Below, piece by piece: positions 8,068 through 15,244 of a DNA stretch of 15,244 nt. Position 1 is the first letter of the stretch; each line of letters starts with the position of its first letter. Origin of the DNA: Acanthaster planci (lineage: Eukaryota; Echinodermata; Asteroidea; Valvatida; Acanthasteridae); NCBI RefSeq assembly GCF_001949145.1, contig NW_019091497.1:640253-655496 (forward strand). The letters are read 5' to 3'. The notes beneath the pieces were generated by a model. It searched no databases. It saw nothing but the letters and a program-made list of their open reading frames with translations, and was not told the origin of the DNA. The translations under genes were made by a program, and so were the position numbers.

Positions 8068-8193
8068 GGGTCAACTCGTACCCGAGTTAACTCGTACCTG
8101 GGTCAGTTCGTACCCCAAAATGCGCACTCAAGTTAACTTGTACCCAGGTCGACTCGCGCCCAAGTTAGCTCGTACCTGAGTCAACTCGTACTC
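8068..8193 (-). repeat. left array, about 8 copies of a 16-bp unit
   Basis: On the minus strand the unit reads approximately GGGTACGAGTTGACCC. On the plus strand the copies start at 8068, 8084, 8100, 8116 (14 bases, degenerate), 8130, 8146, 8162 and 8178. Confidence 0.85.
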
Positions 8194-8430
8194 CCCACAT
8201 TGTCCCAGGCCAAGTTAGCAGAGCATAATAGGGTTTTGATGCTCACATTTATTGAACGCATGTTTACAGTTCCTTTTACCAGTTGGTTTTTGTTGAAAAT
8301 CCCCAGCAGTTTCAGGACATAAAATGCATCTGACTTGAATGCACGCCCCCTGAACAAAAATGTTCTACAGATGTCCTCTCCATCCAGTCAATGTCTTTGT
8401 CCAGTTTAAATTTCTGCATCCAAGTCTGTT

Positions 8431-8556
8431 TTCTTGTTTGGCTAGATTAATTTGAATTAATAAAATCAGTGGATATACTCTGATCGAATGTTAATGTTGA
8501 TGTCAGCTTCTTGTTTGGCTTGATTAATTTGAATTAATAAGATCAGTGAATATACA
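8431..8556 (+). repeat. internal 77-bp-period direct duplication
   Basis: Bases 8431-8479 and 8508-8556 are about 49-base copies (TTCTTGTTTGGCT, then GATTAATTTGAATTAATAA and an ATCAGTG..ATATAC tail) with about four differences. A shorter word, AATTGTAATCATT, recurs at about 8584 and 9119, with a variant at 9226. Confidence 0.8.
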
Positions 8557-9298
8557 GCCCTGCACAACAAAAAACACAAAGAATTGTAATCATTGATAAA
8601 GCAATTAACCCTGTCTCACCGGAAAAAGATAAGAGCCGCCGTAAAAATTGAGATCCTTCAGCCCGTTTTTCAGCTATTATTCTGTGCCCACGCTTGAGCG
8701 AACACAGTGAAAGAAGGCATACCCTGGCTCTTGTATATATGGTGAGTGGCCTTTGTGTGTTGCCAAGAAATGAAAAGGCCGAATTTGCATCATAATCACC
8801 AGCTTTACAACAGTCCCCAATTTGAAAAGAGGCAACGGGAATGTGGAAGTGTGAATAAAGCCGCTTGCCACCGAACAATGAGCCTTTTCACTGTGTAAAT
8901 CAAAGCGTGCAGAGCACGCAGGGCCACAAACCGAGAATTTGCGGTTTGGCAGGTGGCTTCGTGGCCAAGCGAGGCTGGATTTTTTGGCGTTGGCTTTCAG
9001 AAAAAAGTCCGGTGGGAAGGGGTTAATTAATGATAATTATCAAAATAAAACAATTGAAATAAATACATGAGTCGCACCTAGCATCTACCAGTCTACCATC
9101 GGCCACACATCAAAAAAAAATTGTAATCATTAATACCAGTACAATAAATAATCAATAATGATCATATAATAATAGTGCAAAAAGGGAGGAAAGATTGTCG
9201 TACACCGAAAATAAATACAAACAGAATTATAATCATTAATAAAATTAATTAAACAGTTTGCAGTAAAAAGTAGACAAAACAACCCTAATCCTTATCAA

Positions 9299-9570
9299 GG
9301 GTACGAGTTGACTAGGGTACGACTTGACCAAGGTATGACTTGACCGGTACCACTTGACAGGGGTACGACTTGACTGGCACGATTGGGGTACGACTTGACT
9401 GGGGTAAGACTTGACTGGGATACCACTTGACTGGGGTACAACTTGACTGGGGTACGACTTGACTGGCACGACTGGGGTACGACTTGACTGGGGTATGACT
9501 TGACAGGGATACTACTTGACTGGGGTATGACTTGACCAGGGTACGACTTAACTCGGGTACGAGCTGACCC
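9299..9570 (+). repeat. right array, about 17 units of 16 bp
   Basis: The array runs head to tail in GGGTACGACTTGACTG-type units for 272 bases. Two units carry an extra GGCACGATT/GGCACGACT insert (about 9376 and 9466), which points to a higher-order period of about 90 bases. The terminal units (GGGTACGAGTTGACTA and GGGTACGAGCTGACCC) have GAG in place of GAC, like the left array. Confidence 0.9.
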
Positions 9571-9571
9571 A

Positions 9572-10800
9572 AAATCAACAGTGCTAGGACCCCAACATGC
9601 CACAATGAAATGTACAATGTATGCCTGGCACCTCATCATGGCTAGTAGTATACATCATCACTAGTGCAAACACTGACGTTCATTGAATTTTTAGTGTTGG
9701 TTTCATGAATGTTGAGTACATGTAAATATGACATGATGTAAGCTACATGTATGCCCTTTTCATGAATGTACCAGGTACATACATGTACATGTATGACCAT
9801 TGCTAGGGAGGCTCATAAATTTTTCAGCTATTTTTTTCTGTTTTGTTTTAGAAGTGACCTTGGAGAGGATGTCATAAGAAACATTTTGATATAAATTTGG
9901 ATTCCATTAGACTTCGTAAAGCAAAGAAAAATTGATTTGAAGCAGGGATATTTTTAGATGTTTTTTGTGTGTGCGTAATGCAGAGCAAACTGTGATGTTT
10001 TTGTACACACAAAAATGAGTGTGGATTTTGACTGAAAAGCTTAAAATTCACACTTTCATGAAATGTTTGTTCTTATTCGTGCCTTTTTTCAAAGAATTAA
10101 GTGCTGGCTTCGCTTAAAATTTCAAAAATTTTGAAAAAAATTGAAATTGGAAATTAAGTAGAGGAGCTGGAGCCTACGGAAAAAGATAAATTTTAATCAT
10201 AGTTTCCTATTTAAGAAAATGAGTTCCCAAATTGTTCACTTTCTTTATATGGCAATTTTGGTTAATTGCGGTACCCAAGAGGCTTGTTTCTTCATGTAAA
10301 CAAACATATAAACATTTTAAATTGGTAATAACTCTTCAACTTTGTACTGCATTTCCTCTCTTCTTTCTTCGATATGTATCCAAGGGAAGACATTCACAGT
10401 TGTAACCATGTTCGCTTATTTGTTTTTTTGGGTTACCTTTGCCATGGCAACTGATCTAATATTCAGGTTGATTATAAATAATAAAATATTTGTTTAAATT
10501 CATAACATCTGTGTTGTACTGGTACATGACAAGAAAATATCCATGTTTGTTTTGTCCAAAAAGTAACCAAATGCTATGTTCCAGTGAGTAGTTTTATTCA
10601 ATTCATTTTGTTAAACGTTGACACTGTAAGCAAATTGGTAAACAAATTCAAGTCAAAATATTTCTTGATTGGCAGGTGCTGCAGAGCTTCCTTTTTTTCA
10701 CTTCTTTTGACAAAGTGTGGTTGCCTCCCTCAGAAAAGTGATCTCTCCATAAAGTCATTGTAATTTGCTCTGATAACTAAAGCAAACTGAAGTTAACATG
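9572..10800. other. A/T-rich CpG-poor stretch, no gene recognised
   Basis: No open frame of interest is present. Notable points are a strong acceptor-like tract ending at 9851, an RFX-type motif at 10438, and TACATGTA words at about 9720-9800. It could be intergenic or a long intron. Confidence 0.45.
10438..10451. promoter_or_regulatory. near-perfect palindromic X-box (RFX-type) motif
   Basis: TTTGCCATGGCAAC matches the palindromic RFX site GTTGCCATGGCAAC at 13 of 14 positions. RFX factors control ciliary genes in animals. No ciliary gene is visible next to it, so its role is open. Confidence 0.25.
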
Positions 10801-10971
10801 GGAGCAGAATATTTAGTGATACATGTAGATTCTTCAATGCTTGATTGCATGTAAGTCTGATGGGTTAGTCTACTGGTGTGCTAGAGGGTGTCCCAATTTA
10901 CAAAAAAATTGCACACAAGCGCTGATCCGCCATCTATCACTGACATCTTGGGCCAAGACTAACTCAAGTGA

Positions 10972-10999
10972 GAGTCAAACCCACAACTTCCTGCTTACT
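10972..10999 (-). repeat. minus-strand copy of a tRNA-derived SINE head
   Basis: The reverse complement of these 28 bases matches 11122-11149 at 26 positions, including a degraded B box (GGTTTGACTC for GGTTCGAGTC). It is an inverted partner of the copy 120 bases downstream; the flanking sequences differ. Confidence 0.65.
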
Positions 11000-11084
11000 A
11001 ATGCACTAGCTACATGTATTTCCGAGGATATATTTGCACGTGGGAGATTAATTTTGGGTTTTTTTGCCCTGCCCAACGACACCG

Positions 11085-11155
11085 GCAAGCTTGGTGGTCG
11101 AGTGGTTAAGATTTCTGCACCAGTAAGCAGGAAGTTGTGGGTTCGAGTCCCACCC
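11085..11155 (+). repeat. tRNA-like SINE head with A and B boxes
   Basis: An A box (TGGTCGAGTGG, 11095-11105) and a perfect B box (GGTTCGAGTCC, 11140-11150) lie 45 bases apart. The T arm GTGGG-TTCGAGT-CCCAC (11137-11153) folds perfectly. The A-box side resembles tRNA-Ser/Leu (GTCGAGTGGTTAAG). The acceptor stem does not pair and the middle hairpin has an 8-base loop, so this is a tRNA-derived SINE and not a tRNA gene. Confidence 0.6.
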
Positions 11156-13123
11156 TAGTAAACTTGTCGTTTTTTCACGAGCCTTCGGGGGCAAACAGCT
11201 GAGTATAAAGTGTTATAATACACGAATCAGGAACCGATGCATTTGCATATCGTGTGCGCATTAGCCCATGTTGGTCCCTACTCACTGCATTGTTCTTTGG
11301 AACAAATTCCTAGACACTGTTTAATGCTACATGTACGTACACATGTGTATATTTACTGTGTACGTGTGGGTGTATTTGTACACGTACATGTACATGAGCA
11401 GCACGCTTGATTTCTTCCCTCATGCTTACCCGTGATTTCAGCATATATCTACTTGTGCATTGTGGGTTTAAGCCGTGTCGGCACTGGACTTTTTTCACAG
11501 GTTTTTACCAAGCCGACGGTAAAATGATAAACGGTCAAATGTGACCACTGTCCGCACTTGCAGACTTTCGACAAAAGAAAATGATACTGAAACCGCGGGA
11601 AAGTACATGTACATGCACAATGGACATGTGATGTATGTACATGTACAGTATGTAACTGAGCTGTCAGTGCAAATGATGAGGGCGCTTTGCGTGACCTTTC
11701 TACATGTATCCTTAGACGCAATGCACTGTATAGCAATTATGAACTGGGCATGGTGCACTGTCTAATTCCTGCTAATGTACATCTATGATTGGGATGGAAA
11801 TAGGAACAACTACACCGGAAATATTTGCCACATGCTACACGTACTAGCCACTCAGCGTGCAACATGCATGCGCACACATAGTTACCCTGTATGAAGCATG
11901 CCATTGCACTCAAGCCTGATGTATGCTCTACAGAGACGCTTTCCATGCTTTTGCCGATTCACGCTGTCCACACTAGACTTGCCATCTCGGGAAAAGTGAC
12001 TCAGAAAATTTTTCCTGGGCAGAAGTTGGCTGGTAATAATAATGGCGCAACCTAGTAGAAGTAACCGAGAGGAAACTTGTTGGGATGTCTGCACTGTATA
12101 TTTTATACTTGTAATATGGGAAAAGTGGGTACTCATTGTCTTGTTAAGGTTGACCCAAAAAAGTCCAGTGCAGACAGGACTATTGGAAGCCTATGTGTAT
12201 GAAGGAGTTTGTTTTTAAAGGAGTTGCCTGAGATCCCTCTAGCGCATGTTCATGTACATGTATATACACTGTTGATTCATGCATACTGTACATGTACATG
12301 TACATTTACCTCCATGATTCATGCCACCCAGACTTCTACATGAAAGCCTACTGGTACATGTACATGCCAGGTGGTAAGACAGTAGTATGGTAGAGCTGTG
12401 TTCCTACATTATGGACAGTGCAGTGGTGTACTGGTGTACATATACTGTACATGTACTACTTGTATCAGTAGGCTACATGTACAAGTACATGTATCAGTAC
12501 AGTATCAATGGTCTGAAAGTATTTTGCTTGCACAAATACTCTGTGAGCCCGTACATGTACATACCGGTACATGTATCCCTTTGCCTTCATTCTGCTCTGA
12601 AGGTTGCCCCACCATCCACACTTGTTGATTGTGTTCAATATAATTGCTTTGAAATTGCCTCAGGCCCATTCTGCATACATACATGTACATGTACACTGTA
12701 CATGTACTGTACATGCTTTGAATTGATGGGAATTTTAAAGTGCGAGTATTAATCATTGGCCCCACAGTAAGGACATGAAGTGTACAGTCAACACAGACTG
12801 GCATTATAAGCCCCCAAATACAGACTGTCTGGAGAGTGCCATATTATTTTGTTGGAAGCAAATTGTCTGCAGTCTTGCAGAAACGGCATCAGTACCAAAC
12901 CATAAAGGTGCATTGTGAATAGTAAAAAAAACCAAAAAGCGTGAATACCGTTCTACTATCAGGCACGCGGAGAGTACATGTACCGGGTTCCTGTAGTTGG
13001 CGTAAAAGTTACATGTACATGTAGGCCAAAGGAAAAAAAAACTTCCAAGTAACTGTAGAGACGACTGCCTTATTTTTGCCCTGTTTGCGTTGCATACTGG
13101 GGTATTTTTTTTAAGCATTCCAG
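11156..13123. other. TACATGTA-rich intergenic DNA
   Basis: No gene is supported. TACATGTA and its overlapping forms cluster at 11325-11400, 11605-11650, 12250-12310, 12350-12500, 12550-12720 and 12975-13025. The many short frames here rich in Met, Tyr, Val, His, Cys and Thr are by-products of this word. Confidence 0.6.
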
Positions 13124-13250
13124 ATTCTTGACTGCAGAGCGGGCATTAGCTGCGTCCATCTGTGCCAGTCTTAAACACATGTTATATACTCATTCTCCTA
13201 CATTTGTACGTGTACCAGCCATACCGGTATGTTGTAAGTTCTTTGTAAAA
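13124..13250 (+). other. exon-like segment, unassigned
   Basis: A T-rich acceptor (ttttttttaagcattccag) precedes 127 bases, one frame of which is fully open (beginning LTAERALAASICASLKHML). The segment ends at a GTAAGT donor at 13251; another GTAAGT lies at 13234. I do not recognise the peptide. It could be an exon of an unseen plus-strand gene, or chance. Confidence 0.2.
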
Positions 13251-13621
13251 GTAAGTAGAGTACAGCCAACTCAAGTTTTAAATAGAGAGCGTGCAGTTAC
13301 ACTCTTTTGTATAAAGAGCAGCATGGTTTTTTTTGTCCAAGTCGTTTTTCCACTCCTTTTATAAAAAAGTCCTGGTTTTAACAAAGGACATGTAATTCGT
13401 TTCGTTTAGTAAACTCGTTTGATGTTCATGTAAATCCTAGACTTCTCCTTCCTCCCCTCCCCAAACCCATAAATATGTAAATAAAGGACATCACAATCAG
13501 TAACTTTCCTTTATGTGTTGTTTAATATTTACTTTGCTATTCACAGCATTTCAGTTTGTCAGAGCAGTTTAATTCATTTTGCAATTTGTATATTACACAG
13601 AAGACGGTTCCAGGGTAATCT

Positions 13622-13846
13622 ATTACCATGGTACCAGTGTAACAAAACAATTGTTGCCTTCTGTGACGGGTCCATGAGTTTTGTACATGTACTGTACATG
13701 TACACCCTGGTGGAATGGAGGGGATCAAACAGCACTCTCCAGTTCTCCTCCAGTGCCATTTGCCCCCTAGGGTGTACATGTACAAAACACCATGGACCCC
13801 TACACCCCAGGCAACAATTGTTGAATATAAATGTACCGGTATGTAC
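13622..13846. mobile_element. compact foldback palindrome (MITE-like)
   Basis: Nested matching arms share one axis near 13733: 13647-13659 with 13809-13821 (ACAATTGTTGCCT), 13668-13676 with 13792-13800 (GGGTCCATG, one mismatch), 13678-13692 with 13774-13788 (15 bases, perfect) and GGTAC 13630-13634 with 13833-13837. About 80 bases remain in the loop. No coding sequence is present. It fits a small foldback DNA element; I cannot identify target-site duplications. Confidence 0.65.
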
Positions 13847-14537
13847 ATGTGCCAAGTACATGTACATGTACATTGTATACATACATGTACAGTACATGCA
13901 CAGCCCTGTATACCAAGTGCTTTGGCCTTGCCTCCCTGGCCTTGGTTGGTGTAATTACAGCACATGTACCTACATGTATGTACACACCCTCAACTATATT
14001 TTATGATCTTGTGGAATAAGGGTGGCTTCTGGGCTAAAATCCATTAAAGGCCCAGAGGGAGCCTTGTACCAGATGTGTGGTGTTTTTACTGTGTATCTCC
14101 CAAGTAATTATAATTTCACTCAGCCCATCTGCAGCTGGAAGGTACCAGTAGGTATATGTATTTGTACCTTTATTATACACGTAGGGGCATTACTCTGTTC
14201 TTGATGGAATGGGTCATCCTGGTACATGCAGACAAGTTTGATTGGCTGCAGCATAATTACTTACCTGCGGGCATTAATTTGTTGGTTTGATGAAAAATAT
14301 GGACTTGTCTTTTACAACCATAACAAAACATTTTGCTGGTAGTAATCAACATATATGGATAGAGATATTGGCCGTGTGATTCATGTTTGTTTATCAGTGA
14401 GATAAACATGCCAAATTATGCTCTTGTGTATCTCAAATTGATACATTTTCAAATTTTGTGTTGTTCATGTCATAAAGGCATATCAAAATGTAGAGGATTG
14501 CCATCCACGTTTCCTTTTTTTTCTTCTCGGTGTTCAG
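13847..14537. other. intergenic stretch
   Basis: TACATGTA words occur at 13858-13990, then A/T-rich DNA. No coding region or repeat structure that I can support. Confidence 0.45.
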
Positions 14538-14571
14538 AGCCCAGTGGCTCCCAAATCTTTGAGACTTAAAG
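14538..14571 (+). other. possible 34-base micro-exon
   Basis: A strong pyrimidine tract (tttcctttttttt, then cttctcggtgttcag) ends at 14537. The 34 bases that follow are open in one frame only (SPVAPKSLRLK), and a near-consensus donor AAAG|GTATGT starts at 14572. Both splice sites are good, but the segment is tiny and no partner exon is identified. Confidence 0.22.
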
Positions 14572-15108
14572 GTATGTTGCTCGCCCTCCGGGGTATGCAC
14601 TGTACTACTCACTGCCCTCATATCGAACACTGTGACTTGTGAGGTTGACCGTGACAAACGTGGCAAAAATTAATTCCGAAGTGAGTCACATGTAAAATTT
14701 GGTTGTGTACCAGGCATTAACGCTAGAACAGGCATGTGAACCGACACGCACACGTACTCCAACACGCACACATACTCCATTTGTTTGCACTACACTCGCT
14801 GGTTCTAAACGGCCTCACACTTTGGTGCTCTATAGAACTCAGAAGTGAAACTGCACAATGTACATTTCACAAGAAACACAGACCAAACAAACTAGACAAA
14901 AACACGTCTAAAATGACCATAATGTTGGAGATGTATGGTTGTCTGCGTTATTTTGGGGGAGTTTTGGAATTGTCAAGGTCTGGTGCTGCCATGTGCATGA
15001 AGGACACACACACATGTACATGGAGTCCTGAATGAGCCATTTTCCTGGACTTTCCCTTGTGCCAGCCAGTGTGCTGTACAAACAGGATGCGGCTCTGTCA
15101 GAATGTAA
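14572..15108. other. intergenic stretch, nothing recognised
   Basis: Short CACACA/ACACGC-rich patches lie at 14745-14775 and 15005-15012. No coding sequence is supported. Confidence 0.45.
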
Positions 15109-15222
15109 GGTCTGATCCGGCAATTGCAATATGAACAAAAACATTACACCATGATTGCACTGGCGTCAGATCCGGATCTGATCCGTCTCGAATGGGGGAT
15201 CCAGATCAGACCCTGATCCACC
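15109..15222. repeat. GATC-rich repeat cluster with a 14-bp palindrome
   Basis: Seven GATC words fall within about 105 bases (15114-15218), mostly inside TCTGATCCG or its complement. CAGATCCGGATCTG at 15167-15180 is a perfect palindrome. Bases 15111-15133 form a loose inverted match with 15151-15171. This is probably the edge of a repeat continuing past the window. Confidence 0.4.
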
Positions 15223-15244
15223 TCCCTTTAACAGTTTGTTGATT

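Larger units (their letters stand above)
8067..9571. mobile_element. foldback-like non-autonomous element with inverted terminal 16-bp arrays
   Basis: The outermost 32 bases at each end (8067-8098 and the reverse complement of 9540-9571) match at 30 of 32 positions. Both ends continue inward as tandem arrays of the same 16-bp unit in opposite orientation. The 1.1 kb between them is A/T-rich and non-coding, with its own internal duplications and no transposase. This layout is that of foldback-type or MITE-like DNA transposons. I see no convincing target-site duplication: AAA flanks both sides, but the wider flanks do not match. A pair of local inverted satellite arrays is the alternative. Confidence 0.55.

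Noticed and set aside
8671-8739. Exon-like segment with acceptor tttttcag and donor gtgagt inside the foldback-like element
   Set aside because: One frame is open for 23 codons, but the segment lies within a repeat element and the acceptor is weak. Chance is sufficient.
9245-9639. Three overlapping minus-strand frames encoding repetitive S-Y-P-S-Q-V-V-P-like peptides
   Set aside because: They are by-products of the 16-bp tandem array. Because 16 is not a multiple of 3, every frame gives a periodic peptide of 16 residues. There is no start context, splice structure or composition pointing to a real protein.
11085-11155. A functional tRNA gene
   Set aside because: The A and B boxes and the T arm are good, but the acceptor stem does not pair and the anticodon hairpin has an 8-base loop. 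A SINE head explains it better.
12387-12804. Several long frames rich in Met-Tyr, Val-His and Cys-Thr on both strands (also 11449-11765 and 13515-14019)
   Set aside because: TACATGTACATG reads as Y-M-Y-M, C-T-C-T or V-H-V-H in any frame without stops, so these frames reflect the repeat word rather than genes.

Overview
This window is animal nuclear DNA with a low density of coding sequence. It has GT-AG introns of 1.4-1.8 kb, AATAAA polyadenylation signals, local CpG clusters and abundant short dispersed repeats. The palindromic word TACATGTA occurs roughly forty times by hand count, almost all of them right of 7.9 kb. Dense TACATGTA/GGCCTA words beside a conserved CYP20-type P450 suggest a marine invertebrate, perhaps a deuterostome such as a lancelet, acorn worm or echinoderm. 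The species is an inference that I cannot confirm.

Bases 1-4280 hold the 3' end of one plus-strand gene, a cytochrome P450 of the CYP20 (CYP20A1-like) family. Three exons (70-181, 1995-2059, 3528-3780) join in phase and encode about the last 142 residues: the K-helix ExxR, the FDPERF motif, the haem-cysteine loop with the CYP20-type extra residue, and the stop codon. A 3' UTR ends near the AATAAA at 4253. Intron 2 carries a tandem array (period 132-134 bp) of decayed copies of its own 3' splice site joined to the first part of the last exon. A fourth, isolated copy lies at 2202. The copy nearest the real exon is still open and in frame with it, so its acceptor would insert 44 residues. This is the most unusual thing in the window.

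From 4281 to 8066 no recognised gene is present. The stretch holds an inverted repeat, two CpG-rich segments (5.47-5.74 kb with a YY1-like palindrome, and 7.36-7.75 kb) that look like unmethylated promoter or first-exon DNA, and a minus-strand pair of short in-frame ORFs split by a single TGA and followed by a poly(A) signal.

Bases 8067-9571 form a 1.5 kb non-coding, foldback-like element. Its ends are opposed arrays of the same 16-bp unit, about 8 copies on the left and 17 on the right.

Bases 9572-15244 are intergenic or deep intronic. They hold an inverted pair of tRNA-derived SINE heads (10972-11150), TACATGTA-rich DNA, a second compact foldback palindrome centred on 13733, two isolated exon-like segments with good splice sites (13124-13250, 14538-14571), and a GATC-rich repeat cluster at the right edge. 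I found no prokaryotic feature, no CRISPR array, no intact transposase and no complete gene.
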